64,000 nucleotides of DNA from Desulforhopalus sp. (GCA_030247675.1 JAOTRX010000002.1:124001-188000), one strand, 5' to 3'; positions 17,912-26,228 are shown, counted from the stretch's first letter. The notes: generated by a model not told the origin, from the sequence alone. Made by a program: numbers and translations.

Positions 17912-17972
17912 CAATAAAGCTGAGTTGAGCAGCTTGTCTGCTCAAACGAAACGTATGCCCTTGTGGTATAAA
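17912..17972 (+). repeat. Dispersed double-hairpin repeat, copy 3 (best preserved)
   Basis: Hairpin I: arms TTGAGCAG (17925-17932) and CTGCTCAA (17938-17945), loop CTTGT. A linker ACGAAACG follows. Hairpin II: TATGCC and GGTATA, again with loop CTTGT, one G-T wobble. It lies about 50 bases before the DUF4492 start, in sense orientation. Confidence 0.85.
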
Positions 17973-18020
17973 GGTACGTTCAGCGGACGGGTTTTATCAG
18001 AAAGCGCGAGGTGTGGGTCC

Positions 18021-18248
18021 ATGACATCGACATTTTTTATGAAAATATTTCGTCTCTATGGTGGTGGATTTCAGCAAATGACCGTTGGCAAAACTCTTTG
18101 GAAGATCATTTTTATTAAACTCTTTATTATGTTTGCCGTCTTAAAACTGTTCTTCTTTCCAAATTTCTTAAATTCGCATTTTTCAACAGATCAACAAAAG
18201 GCCGACCATGTTTTGCAGCAATTGACTGGTTCGGGGGGAAATAAATAA
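18021..18248 (+). CDS. DUF4492 small membrane protein, first gene of the cytochrome bd operon
   Basis: A 75-residue protein with the DUF4492 signature: YGGGFQQMTVGKTLWKIIFI followed by KLFIMFAVLKLFFFPNFL, a single hydrophobic helix. The family is found mostly just upstream of cydAB, as here (18 bases to cydA). That suggests an assembly or accessory role for the oxidase, but no function has been shown. Start ATG 18021 is preceded by GAGGTG. An in-frame open stretch back to 17907 runs through the dispersed repeat and is rejected as coding. ATG 18039 is an alternative start. Confidence 0.82.
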   Translation: MTSTFFMKIFRLYGGGFQQMTVGKTLWKIIFIKLFIMFAVLKLFFFPNFLNSHFSTDQQKADHVLQQLTGSGGNK

Positions 18249-18265
18249 TTACGGAGGATGAGGTA

Positions 18266-19798
18266 ATGGGTGAATTGGACCTGGGCATGGTGAACTGGGC
18301 ACGAGCACAGTTCATTCTGACGGCGATGTATCATTGGTTGTTTGTCCCAATAACCTTGGGACTATCGTTTCTCTGTGCCTTTTACGAGACGATTTATGTG
18401 CGCACCGGCAGAGAGGAATGGAAGAGACTGACCAAATTTTGGATGACCTTGTTCGGCATCAACTTTTCCATTGGCGTGGCCACCGGGATAATCCTGGAAT
18501 TCGAATTTGGCACCAACTGGTCTAACTATTCCTGGATGGTCGGCGACATTTTTGGCGCTCCGCTGGCAATTGAAGGGATCTTTGCCTTTTTCATCGAGGC
18601 GACCTTTTTTGCGGTGATGTTTTTTGGCTGGGAACGTACCTCAAAAGGTTTCCACCTGTTTTCTACCTGGATGGTGGCCATCGGTTCGAATTTATCGGCG
18701 CTATGGATCCTTATTGCCAATGGCTGGATGCAGTATCCGGTCGGCATGGCTTTTAATCCGGACAACGCCCGATTCGAGATGCAGAACATCTGGGAAGTCG
18801 TTCTCTCTCCGGTGGCGGTGTCGAAATTCACCCATACCACCAGTTCCAGTTTTGTCGTTGGATCGCTCTTTGTCATCGCCGTCTCCTCCTATTATCTGTT
18901 GAAAGGCCGCCATGTCGACATGGCCAAGAAGTCGATTATCGTTGCCACGGTATTCGGCCTTTTATCAAGTCTTTTCACTGCGATGACCGGTGATGAGTCG
19001 GCCTTTGCCAATGCCCATACCCAACCGATGAAGCTCGCCGCCTACGAGGGCCTGTATAAGGGTTCAAAGGGAGCGGACATTGTAGCCTTTGGTGTTCTCA
19101 ACAGCGGCAAGAAGGTGGGTGACAACACTGATCCTTTCGCCTTCGAGGTCTCCATCCCCAAGGGTTTGTCACTTCTTGCCAAACGTGACATGAATGCCTT
19201 TGTCCCCGGCATTGATGATCTTGTTTACGGCAATAAGCCGGAGGGAATCATGCCGGTGGCTGAGAAAATCGCCAAGGGCAAAGAGGCTATCACTGATCTT
19301 GCCGCATATAAGGCAGCCGGCAAGGCCGGCGACGAACAAGCCAAGGCTGCAGCGCTGCAACGGTTCAAGGTGAACCAGGAATACCTCGGTTTTGGCTATC
19401 TCAGTTCCCCGGAAGAGGCAGTGCCACCGGTTGCCTCCGTCTACTATTCCTTCCATTTCATGGTGTACGTCGGATCTGGCCTCATTCTCTTCTTCTTGCT
19501 GATGCTCTGGGCGGCTATGAAGGACAGGCTCAGTGAAAAGAAGATGTTACTCCGCATCGGTGTGGCTGCCTTCTTTTTCGCATACCTCGCTTCAGAGTTT
19601 GGTTGGGCGGTGGCTGAGGTCGGACGGCAGCCATGGGCGATTCAGGACATGTTGCCGGTGAAGATGGCCGCGACCAATATCTCAGCCGGTCATGTGCAGG
19701 CAACATTTTTAATTTTCTTCGTCTTGTTTGCCGTGCTGTTGCTCGCGGAAATCAAAATTATGCTCAAGCAGATCAAAATAGGACCGGAGGGCGTGTGA
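18266..19798 (+). CDS. cydA: Cytochrome bd ubiquinol oxidase subunit I
   Basis: A 510-residue nine-helix subunit carrying haems b558, b595 and d. It oxidises quinol and reduces O2 to water in the inner membrane. Haem ligands are visible as MYHWLFVPITLG (H23) and KFTHTTSSSF (near residue 190). The quinol-site tail reads GWAVAEVGRQPW. The Q-loop region between about residues 250 and 395 is periplasmic and lysine/alanine-rich (AAYKAAGKAGDEQAKAAALQ), unlike E. coli. A strong GGAGGATGAGG precedes ATG 18266. The operon is DUF4492-cydA-cydB-small ORF. In a sulfate reducer the enzyme would serve O2 defence or limited microaerobic respiration. Confidence 0.97.
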   Translation: MGELDLGMVNWARAQFILTAMYHWLFVPITLGLSFLCAFYETIYVRTGREEWKRLTKFWMTLFGINFSIGVATGIILEFEFGTNWSNYSWMVGDIFGAPLAIEGIFAFFIEATFFAVMFFGWERTSKGFHLFSTWMVAIGSNLSALWILIANGWMQYPVGMAFNPDNARFEMQNIWEVVLSPVAVSKFTHTTSSSFVVGSLFVIAVSSYYLLKGRHVDMAKKSIIVATVFGLLSSLFTAMTGDESAFANAHTQPMKLAAYEGLYKGSKGADIVAFGVLNSGKKVGDNTDPFAFEVSIPKGLSLLAKRDMNAFVPGIDDLVYGNKPEGIMPVAEKIAKGKEAITDLAAYKAAGKAGDEQAKAAALQRFKVNQEYLGFGYLSSPEEAVPPVASVYYSFHFMVYVGSGLILFFLLMLWAAMKDRLSEKKMLLRIGVAAFFFAYLASEFGWAVAEVGRQPWAIQDMLPVKMAATNISAGHVQATFLIFFVLFAVLLLAEIKIMLKQIKIGPEGV

Positions 19799-19799
19799 T

Positions 19800-20933
19800 A
19801 TGATTGGTAAGCTGGATATATTGACACTGCAGCAGATCTGGTGGATCCTCTGCTCGGTAGTAGGATCTCTCTTTCTTTTTCTTACCTTTGTACAGGGAGG
19901 GCAAACCTTGCTGTGGCAGGTGGCTAAAGACGACCGGGAAAAATCCTTGATAATCAACTCCCTTGGAAGGAAATGGGAACTGACTTTTACTACCCTGGTG
20001 CTTTTTGGCGGGGCCTTGTTCGCCGCCTTCCCAAAATTCTATGCCACCAGTTTCGGTGGGGCATACTGGGTGTGGATGCTCATCCTTTTTACCTTTATTG
20101 TGCAGGCAGTCAGTTATGAATATCGCAAGAAGCCCAATAATTTGCTTGGGGCAAAGGTGTACGAGCTGTTTCTATTTATTAATGGTTCGGTAGGAGTTTT
20201 GCTCATTGGGGCGGCTGTTGGGACGTTTTTTACCGGTTCAAACTTTACTTTGAATGCCTTCAATCAGGTGACCTGGACCAATCCCCTCCGGGGACTTGAG
20301 GCGGCCTTCTCCCTCTTCAACCTTTCCCTCGGATTGTTCCTGGTCTTCAACGCTCGGGTGCTAGGGGCAATGTACCTGGTGAACAATATTGATTTTAACG
20401 GGGTGCCGGAACTTGAGGCGCGGATCAGAAAGTCCTGTCTCACGAGCTTTCTCCTGGCCCTGCCGTTTCTGTTGTACGTGGTGGTGAGCCTTCTGCTTAT
20501 CGACGGTTTTGCCGTCGATAAGGCCGGTGTGGTCAGCATGTCCGCCCATAAATACCTCAATAACCTGTTGGCGATGCCTCTTGTACTTGGCCTGCTGCTC
20601 ATCGGACTGGTCCTGGTCATCCTTGGGGTGACTCGCACCAGTTTGGCCAAGTCCACCACCGGCATCTGGTTCGGTGGGCTGGGCACCGTGCTGGTTGGCT
20701 TGGCGGTCTTTTTTACCGCAGGGTTTAACGGCACACCGTTTTATCCGTCAAAGGTAGATCTGCAGTCGAGTCTTACCATCTATAATGCTTCATCAAGCCA
20801 TTATACCCTGACGGCTATGACCTATGTGGCAATTGCCATCCCCGGCGTACTCGCCTATGTTGCCTATGTATGGCGGCAGATGGATTCAAGGAGAATAGAC
20901 AGTCGGGATCTCGCCGATAAGAAGGCATACTAA
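19800..20933 (+). CDS. cydB: Cytochrome bd ubiquinol oxidase subunit II
   Basis: A 377-residue polytopic partner of CydA that stabilises the haem pocket. The N-terminal segment (LQQIWWILCSVVGSLFLFLTF) and FVQGGQTL match CydB. About eight to nine hydrophobic helices follow, ending with NASSSHYTLTAMTYVAI and a cytoplasmic basic tail. The ATG directly follows the cydA stop (TGATATG), so translation is tightly coupled. It is followed 35 bases later by the 30-residue CydX-like gene and then by a terminator at 21087-21133. Confidence 0.95.
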   Translation: MIGKLDILTLQQIWWILCSVVGSLFLFLTFVQGGQTLLWQVAKDDREKSLIINSLGRKWELTFTTLVLFGGALFAAFPKFYATSFGGAYWVWMLILFTFIVQAVSYEYRKKPNNLLGAKVYELFLFINGSVGVLLIGAAVGTFFTGSNFTLNAFNQVTWTNPLRGLEAAFSLFNLSLGLFLVFNARVLGAMYLVNNIDFNGVPELEARIRKSCLTSFLLALPFLLYVVVSLLLIDGFAVDKAGVVSMSAHKYLNNLLAMPLVLGLLLIGLVLVILGVTRTSLAKSTTGIWFGGLGTVLVGLAVFFTAGFNGTPFYPSKVDLQSSLTIYNASSSHYTLTAMTYVAIAIPGVLAYVAYVWRQMDSRRIDSRDLADKKAY

Positions 20934-20968
20934 TTGAAATCTTATTCGATTATTAAGGAGAGTTGATT

Positions 20969-21061
20969 ATGACCGGAATATTATTGATCGGCTGGGTTGT
21001 GTTAATCGCCGTTTCCTACAAGGCGGCTGTAGCAGTGCTCACCAAAACGAATAATTTGTAG
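20969..21061 (+). CDS. CydX-like 30-residue membrane peptide
   Basis: A short ORF directly after cydB: ATG 20969-20971, stop TAG 21059-21061. The peptide begins MTGILLIGWVVLIAVSY and ends AVLTKTNNL, giving a single transmembrane helix. An AAGGAG at 20955-20960 sits eight bases before the ATG, and an intrinsic terminator follows 26 bases after the stop. In E. coli CydX is a 37-residue helix needed for oxidase stability. Position, size and topology match, but the sequence shows no clear CydX motif, so homology is inferred from context only. Confidence 0.72.
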   Translation: MTGILLIGWVVLIAVSYKAAVAVLTKTNNL

Positions 21062-21086
21062 AAGCAATCCGGGTTTCCCCCGTTTG

Positions 21087-21133
21087 AGCCCTGGCAGAAG
21101 AGACGCAGTGTCTTTTCAGCCGGGGCTTTTTTA
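21087..21133 (+). terminator. Intrinsic terminator of the cyd operon
   Basis: Outer stem AGCCCTGGC / GCCGGGGCT (one wobble) encloses an inner stem AAGAGAC / GTCTTTT. It is followed by TTTTTTATT. Confidence 0.85.
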
Positions 21134-21153
21134 TTACCGCTCTCTCGCCTGTC

Positions 21154-21615
21154 TCAAAAAAGCAGACTACCGGCCCACCAAAGGAGCTGGAGGCTAAGGA
21201 AGGCGTACAGGCCGGCGATTACATCATCCATCATGATTCCAATACCGCCGTTGATTTTGGTATCAAACCAGCAAACCGGAAAGGGTTTGTATATATCGAA
21301 GAATCGAAAGAACAGAAAACCAATGGCCCAGGCCAAGGGATGTGGGGGGGCGGCGAGCAGGGTGACGAACATTCCGAGAAATTCGTCGATAACAATGCAA
21401 CCCGCGTCAGGTTCGTCGAGGATCTTTTCGGCAGAGCCGGAGACAAAGAAACCAAGGACAAAGAAGGCGCCGAGAAAAAATCCATATACTGGCAGGGACA
21501 GGTCTTTTATCAGCAGCCAGGGCAAAAAGGCGGCAAGTGATCCGAAGGTTCCCGGTGCCTTGCCGATTTTCCCGGCATACAGGCCAGTGGCTAGGGCGAT
21601 AATGAGCTGGTTCAT
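21154..21615 (-). CDS. pgpA: Phosphatidylglycerophosphatase A
   Basis: A 153-residue membrane enzyme that dephosphorylates phosphatidylglycerophosphate to phosphatidylglycerol. Family features are LYAGKIGKAPGTFGSL at the N-terminus, DAGCIVIDEFLGMF, FFRFFDIYKPFPV and MMDDVIAGLYA, which supply the acidic metal-binding residues. It starts at the ATG 21613-21615, overlapping the larC stop (ATGA). Long in-frame N-terminal extensions from upstream are rejected because they read through larC. It is the last gene of the def-fmt-larC-pgpA operon. Its stop lies 20 bases from the end of the cyd terminator, in the opposite direction. Confidence 0.92.
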   Translation of the reverse strand: MNQLIIALATGLYAGKIGKAPGTFGSLAAFLPWLLIKDLSLPVYGFFLGAFFVLGFFVSGSAEKILDEPDAGCIVIDEFLGMFVTLLAAPPHPLAWAIGFLFFRFFDIYKPFPVCWFDTKINGGIGIMMDDVIAGLYAFLSLQLLWWAGSLLF

Positions 21616-22799
21616 GGTGATGTTGCCATGGCACAGCGCACTGCATGGTACACTTCCGCAAGAGGAAGCCCATGGCGCAATGCCACTTGGCGGCACTCCT
21701 CGTATTCCGGATGGACGATAGGGCCTTCCGGGGTCTGTACTCTTTTGGCCTGCAATTCTCCCCATTTGGTTGAGACGGTAACGGTCTCTCGGGGCAGGGT
21801 TCGCCTTTCCTCACGCCGAAAACGCAGGCCGATAGCGGTGGTATGGATGAGGATTGCTTCTTTCAGGGGGTGGGCGCAGGCCGGAGGGCTGATGACCTGG
21901 AGGGTGAAGCCCGGCCGCCCCTTTTTCATGTGCACCGGGGTAAGGGTTATATCGAGCGCGCCTTTGGCAAAGAGCAGTTCGGTGAGGTGGGGGAAGCCCT
22001 CCGGACTCCAGTCATCAAGATTAGTCTCGATGACCTCCACCACCTGACTTTCATGGCTAGTTACGTCCTTGCCGATGATCAGTCGCAACAGGTTCGGCTG
22101 GCCATTGGTGAGCGTTCGGCTGCCGGCGCCGTAGCCCGTGGCGGTGATGGTTAGCGGCGGCAGTGTGCCGAAGTCGTCGGCCAGCGAGGCTATCAGGGCG
22201 GCTCCCGTCGGCGTCACCAGCTCCTGGCGGAGATCGACGCCATAGGTTGGAATGCCCTTCAGCAGTTCGCAGACCGCCGGGGCGGGCAGGGGAAGACGGC
22301 CATGGGCGCAGTCAATAAAACCGTGGCCGGATGGCAGGGGCGAGGAGACCAGCCGCTGAATACCCAGATACTCCAGGCCTAAAACACTGCCGACGATATC
22401 GACTATGGTGTCCAGGGCACCCACCTCGTGAAAATGGACTTGCTCCACGGCGATGTTGTGGACCTTTGCCTCGGCCTCGGCCAGAGCCTGAAATACCGCC
22501 TTGGCCCTGTTGATGACCGGTTCGGCAAGATCGCTTTCAGCAAGGATGGCAAGGATTGCCGGGAGGGTGCGAAGTTCCTGGTGCCGGTCACTGTTTATCT
22601 GCACCCGGACGCAGGCCATCGACTGGATGGTTGTGTCGTAAATTTGCAGATCGAGTCCGTTTATAGGTAGCTTGGCGATTTCATTGGTCAGGACTTGCCG
22701 GTCAAAGCCGGCATGAATAAGGGCGCCGAGGAGCATATCGCCGCTGATCCCGGAGAAGCAATCGGCATAGGCAATGGGCGAAGAAGTCGAGAATGTCAC
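21612..22799 (-). CDS. larC: Nickel-pincer cofactor biosynthesis protein LarC (DUF111)
   Basis: A 395-residue protein whose family member LarC inserts nickel into the pyridinium-3,5-bisthiocarboxylic acid cofactor of lactate racemase-type enzymes, with CTP hydrolysis. Recognisable parts: YADCFSGISGDMLLGALIHAG at the start, VEQVHFHEVGALDTIVDIVG (histidine/acidic nickel-binding region near residue 120), and ELVTPTGAALI. The C-terminal half has ETNLDDWSPEG. In some lactobacilli larC needs a programmed frameshift; here it is one continuous frame. LarB, LarE and LarA are not in the window. It is coupled to pgpA and follows fmt by 20 bases. Confidence 0.92.
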   Translation of the reverse strand: MTFSTSSPIAYADCFSGISGDMLLGALIHAGFDRQVLTNEIAKLPINGLDLQIYDTTIQSMACVRVQINSDRHQELRTLPAILAILAESDLAEPVINRAKAVFQALAEAEAKVHNIAVEQVHFHEVGALDTIVDIVGSVLGLEYLGIQRLVSSPLPSGHGFIDCAHGRLPLPAPAVCELLKGIPTYGVDLRQELVTPTGAALIASLADDFGTLPPLTITATGYGAGSRTLTNGQPNLLRLIIGKDVTSHESQVVEVIETNLDDWSPEGFPHLTELLFAKGALDITLTPVHMKKGRPGFTLQVISPPACAHPLKEAILIHTTAIGLRFRREERRTLPRETVTVSTKWGELQAKRVQTPEGPIVHPEYEECRQVALRHGLPLAEVYHAVRCAMATSP

Positions 22800-22819
22800 G
22801 GCCGGCCCTTGTTTCTAAA

Positions 22820-23767
22820 TTATCGGCCAAAAACGACGCCGAGGTCGAGAGAATGGCCGCAGCAGAAGGCCTCGGCGGTCATTCGTTTTTTACCCTCTGG
22901 TTGGAGTTCGTGGATGAGGAGGGCGTTTTTGCCGCAGGCGACGAGAATGCCCCGTCGATCGGCCTGCAGGACGGTGCCGGGTTGGGAGCTATTGTCCCTG
23001 TAAACCACCTCTGGGCAAAAAAGTCGCAAACGGTGCTCTCCGACAAAGCAAAAGGCCGATGGCCAGGGATCGAGGCCGCGAATGAGGGATTCGATTTCTT
23101 TGGCACTCTTTGTCCAGTCGATACGGCCATCGTCCTTGTTTAGCATCGGGGCCATGGTCGCCTGGCTGTGATCTTGGGGGATAGGCACGATGGTGCCGTT
23201 TTTCAGGCCTTTGATTGCCTTAAGCAAGGTCTCCCCCCCGAGAGGTGCCAGCTTTTCCATGAGGCTTCCGGCGGTTTCCCGGGGATCGATGGCGATTTTC
23301 GCCTTGAGTAGCATATCACCCGTGTCCATGCCCTCGTTCATCTGGATAATGGTCACACCGGACTCGCTTTCGCTTCGGATAACCGCCCATTGGATCGGTG
23401 CCGCTCCCCGGTATTTTGGGAGGAGAGAGCCGTGGACATTGATGCAGCCCATGGGGGCAAGCTGCAGGATGCTGGGCGGCAGGATCCGGCCATAGGCGGC
23501 AACAACAATAAGGTCCGGTTGGTAGCTCTGCAGACCGTTGCGAAATTCCTCGGTTTTTATCTTTTCCGGCTGGAGCACCGGAATGCCGGCTGCCTCGGCA
23601 ACCATTTTGACCGGTGTTGGGCTGACCTTTTTGCCCCGTCCTTTAGCCCGGTCCGGTTGACTTACCACCGCTACCACCTGATCCGGACCGGTGAGCAGGG
23701 CCCGGAGAGTTGCCGCGGCAAACTCCGGTGTTCCCATGAAGATGATGCGCAGCGGCTCTATGGTCAT
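22820..23767 (-). CDS. fmt: Methionyl-tRNA formyltransferase
   Basis: A 315-residue enzyme that formylates initiator Met-tRNA using 10-formyl-tetrahydrofolate. Features: IIFMGTPEFAAATL at the N-terminus, the catalytic block CINVHGSLLPKYRGAAPIQW with GVTIIQMNEGMDTGDML, and a C-terminal OB-like tRNA-binding domain (RIDWTKSAKEIESLIRGLDP). The start is the ATG at 23765-23767, overlapping the def stop (ATGA), the classic def-fmt arrangement. All catalytic residues (N-x-H, and the D of the ...TGD motif) are present. Confidence 0.97.
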   Translation of the reverse strand: MTIEPLRIIFMGTPEFAAATLRALLTGPDQVVAVVSQPDRAKGRGKKVSPTPVKMVAEAAGIPVLQPEKIKTEEFRNGLQSYQPDLIVVAAYGRILPPSILQLAPMGCINVHGSLLPKYRGAAPIQWAVIRSESESGVTIIQMNEGMDTGDMLLKAKIAIDPRETAGSLMEKLAPLGGETLLKAIKGLKNGTIVPIPQDHSQATMAPMLNKDDGRIDWTKSAKEIESLIRGLDPWPSAFCFVGEHRLRLFCPEVVYRDNSSQPGTVLQADRRGILVACGKNALLIHELQPEGKKRMTAEAFCCGHSLDLGVVFGR

Positions 23768-24285
23768 GAAAACTCCTGGCCGTCGGCCAGCCATTTTTTT
23801 ACTTTCCTTTTGTATAAACTCCTTTTCAGGGGGCTCAGATGATCGATGAAAAGGACGCCGTTGAGATGGTCGATTTCGTGCTGCAGGACCACGGCGAAAC
23901 GGTCTTCCGTCGTCAGTTCCTGGGGTTGTCCATGGAGATCCTGGTAGGACACGGTGATCTTCTTGAACCTCTTGACGCTTGCAGTGAGGTCAAGAACGCT
24001 CAGGCAGCCCTCCTCATCTACCTGGCTGCCTTCGTGGGCAACGATCTCTGGGTTGATCAGCGGCATATATTCAGGTTCACCTTCTTTGTCCTTGGTGGTG
24101 TCGACCACAATCAATTTGAGGGCTCGGCCGATCTGCGGAGCGGCAAGTCCGATGCCCGGGGCATCGTACATGGTTTCAGCCATATCCCTGACCAGTTCTG
24201 CCAGCTTGTCGTCAAAGACGGAGATTTTTGCAGTTTCTTGCCGCAAGACCGGCTCCGGGTATTTGTATATTTTATGAATGCTCAT
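23764..24285 (-). CDS. def: Peptide deformylase
   Basis: A 173-residue metalloenzyme that removes the N-formyl group from nascent proteins. The three motifs are intact: GIGLAAPQIG, EGCLSV and QHEIDHLNG. Start ATG 24285 gives the standard MSIHKIYKYPEPVLRQ opening and follows AAAGAGAA; a longer in-frame extension to 24351 is rejected. First gene of def-fmt-larC-pgpA. Divergent from plsY, with 334 bases between the start codons. Confidence 0.97.
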   Translation of the reverse strand: MSIHKIYKYPEPVLRQETAKISVFDDKLAELVRDMAETMYDAPGIGLAAPQIGRALKLIVVDTTKDKEGEPEYMPLINPEIVAHEGSQVDEEGCLSVLDLTASVKRFKKITVSYQDLHGQPQELTTEDRFAVVLQHEIDHLNGVLFIDHLSPLKRSLYKRKVKKWLADGQEFS

Positions 24286-24619
24286 GGAATAATTCTCTTT
24301 TCGGTGATTGGACAGGGGGCCAGGCCCCGCTGGACTTCGGCAATGTACCACAAGGTTTTTCTTTTCGCCATGATTTGCAAGATAAGCATCAATGCCGGAA
24401 ATTGGCAGGGGGTGTTGGGATGGGAATAGCTGAAAAGGCCAGAACCCAGCGGCACATCGATCCCTGGAAGTTAAGGCCTGAATAAATCTTGACTTATGGG
24501 GTGAAGTGTTGTGTCATTGGGGCGTTGCGCGCCACCGAAAACCGGGAGAGATGCTGGTCGTCGGCAATATCCCTGGCCGCAGGAAGGCTTATTCAAACAC
24601 CGCAGAGGCCGGTACCAGT
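24286..24619. other. Intergenic region between def and plsY
   Basis: About 330 bases with divergent flanking genes. Open frames on the + strand continue into plsY but lack family features. I see no terminator, repeat or clear promoter. Confidence 0.35.
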
Positions 24620-25219
24620 ATGGACATTCTTTTTCCAGTAATTGGCTATTTCTTGGGGGCCATTCCCTTTGGCTTGGTTATCGGCAAGTTGGTTGGTGCC
24701 GATGTACGGAAGTCGGGGAGTTGCAATATCGGAGCCACCAATGTCAGCAGGGTTCTCGGCAAAAAATTCGGTGCCCTTACCCTGGTGTGCGATGCATTGA
24801 AGGGCTTTGTGCCGATGTGGCTGGCTGGGTATTTTCTTCCCGACACCGCTGGCAGGGAACTGGTCATCACCATAACCGGTGTCATGAGTGTCGTCGGCCA
24901 CATGTTCCCGGTATATTTGCGTTTTCGTGGCGGAAAGGGTGTCGCAACCGGGTTGGGTGTCTTCTTGTTTCTCTCGCCTCCGGCAGTTGGAATAAGCCTG
25001 GCGATCTTTGTTGCCGTCGTGGCCCTGACCAAATTTGTCTCGGTCGGTTCACTCCTGGTCTCCGCCTTGATTCCCCTCTGGTTGTATCTGCTTGGATCTT
25101 CGACAACGGTAATTATCGCTGCGGCGGTTATTGCCACTTTGATCTGGATTAAGCACCACGAAAACATCACCAGACTCCTGCATGGTCAGGAGAAGCCTTG
25201 GAAAAAGGCAAATCCATGA
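24620..25219 (+). CDS. plsY: Glycerol-3-phosphate acyltransferase PlsY
   Basis: A 199-residue five-helix membrane enzyme that transfers an acyl group from acyl-phosphate to glycerol-3-phosphate, the first step of phospholipid synthesis. The three conserved loops are visible: IPFGLVIGK...SGSCNIGATNVSRVLG, then VVGHMFPVYLRFRGGKGVAT, and IKHHENITRLLHGQE. Start ATG 24620 follows AGAGG and gives a normal first helix; the frame is open back to 24506 but adds no conserved sequence. It has no obvious operon partner. Confidence 0.95.
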   Translation: MDILFPVIGYFLGAIPFGLVIGKLVGADVRKSGSCNIGATNVSRVLGKKFGALTLVCDALKGFVPMWLAGYFLPDTAGRELVITITGVMSVVGHMFPVYLRFRGGKGVATGLGVFLFLSPPAVGISLAIFVAVVALTKFVSVGSLLVSALIPLWLYLLGSSTTVIIAAAVIATLIWIKHHENITRLLHGQEKPWKKANP

Positions 25220-25318
25220 CGGGGCGGGATCCTGCGCCGTTCAGCTGCATTCTTACCTCTCCATTCAATTGATCGTCACGCTTGCGGAACGCTGTTGTGT
25301 CTCAATGAGGTGTGGTGA

Positions 25319-25723
25319 TCAGAGTGCCGCGTTCTTTTTCGTCAGGTCGGCAAGAAGCGTCTCAGCCTCGTCCATGGTCTTGGCGTACATCGGTTGGTAG
25401 CAGTTTATCATCTTGGTTAACTTGGACATCTGCTGGAAGATGATCTTGGCCCTCCCCACGACGCGGACAACCGGTCCGACCTGCTTCTCGTTGAGATAGG
25501 AGGTGATTTTCTTGAAAGTTTCGATGGTACTGAGATGGGCGATTCGCGATTCTGTGAGATTGTTGATGACCGAGAAGCCAGGTTTAAGGTCAGAGACACA
25601 AAATCGAATATCGGTATAAATCCGTTCCGCGTCCTTTTTAGCAATATTCCCCCGGAGAGTTATGAGCAGCCGGTTGCGTTTAATGTCGGCGGTGACTGTC
25701 GACAGACACTTGTCCTTTCCCAT
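25319..25723 (-). CDS. STAS/SpoIIAA-like small protein next to a response regulator
   Basis: A 134-residue soluble protein without a definite family. The layout alternates beta strands and helices: LLITLRGNI, SVINNLTESRIA, VVRVVGRAKII, and a final MDEAETLLADL helix. This resembles SpoIIAA-like/STAS folds that take part in partner switching. A phosphorylatable serine in the usual position is not obvious. It lies 40 bases downstream of the receiver-domain gene on the same strand and is probably co-transcribed, suggesting an output or modulator role for that regulator. Both points are inference. Confidence 0.5.
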   Translation of the reverse strand: MGKDKCLSTVTADIKRNRLLITLRGNIAKKDAERIYTDIRFCVSDLKPGFSVINNLTESRIAHLSTIETFKKITSYLNEKQVGPVVRVVGRAKIIFQQMSKLTKMINCYQPMYAKTMDEAETLLADLTKKNAAL

Positions 25724-25763
25724 AATGCCGGAATACGTGGTTGAGGTTGGGGTGGAAAGGGTG

Positions 25764-26228
25764 TTATTCCTTGAGGATAGCGCCGATAAGCTCTTCGCGT
25801 TTCTGCGGCGATAGATACGGGGTCATGCGTATCTCTAGGATTTTTGCCTGCCGGTTTTTGCGGTGCTTGGCCGCCTCCTCGATAATAGTGCTGAGATCTT
25901 CGATATTACAGGGTTTTGTGAGGTAATTATAGGCGCCCAACTTGATTGCCTCAACCGCTGTGGTCACCGTGCTCCGGCCTGTGAGCATGAGGATCTCAAC
26001 CAATGGCCGCCTTTTTTTCATAATTTTCAAGACTTCCAGCCCGTCCATTCCCGGCATGGCCAGATCAAGAACGACAACATCGATTCCCTCGTTGTGATCG
26101 AGGGTTGTAAGGCCCGCCTCGCCATCGGCAGCGGTGCAAACGGTAAAGCCTCTTTTGTCGAGGCGTAAGCCGAGGATTTCAGTGAAGGACTGGTCGTCGT
26201 CTATGACAAGAACAGTTGTTGGTTCCAT
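25764..26228 (-). CDS. Single-domain response regulator with short C-terminal tail
   Basis: A 154-residue CheY-like receiver. Acidic pocket DDD near the N-terminus, phospho-acceptor D in VVLDLAMPGMDG (near residue 54), T in MLTGRST and K in YLTKPC are all present. The tail after residue 120 (RKNRQAKILEIRMTPYLSPQKREELIGAILKE) is helical and has no DNA-binding fold. No histidine kinase is adjacent. The STAS-like gene follows after 40 bases, so a partner-switching or protein-interaction output is more likely than transcriptional control. Confidence 0.93.
   Translation of the reverse strand: MEPTTVLVIDDDQSFTEILGLRLDKRGFTVCTAADGEAGLTTLDHNEGIDVVVLDLAMPGMDGLEVLKIMKKRRPLVEILMLTGRSTVTTAVEAIKLGAYNYLTKPCNIEDLSTIIEEAAKHRKNRQAKILEIRMTPYLSPQKREELIGAILKE

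Larger units (their letters stand above)
17518..18020. other. 500-base intergenic region upstream of the cytochrome bd operon
   Basis: No gene seen. It contains an AT-rich inverted repeat (AAAGGTAT / ATACCTTT near 17652-17679), a candidate promoter (17775-17803) and repeat copy 3 (17912-17972). The long spacing suggests the cyd operon has a sizeable leader. Confidence 0.45.
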
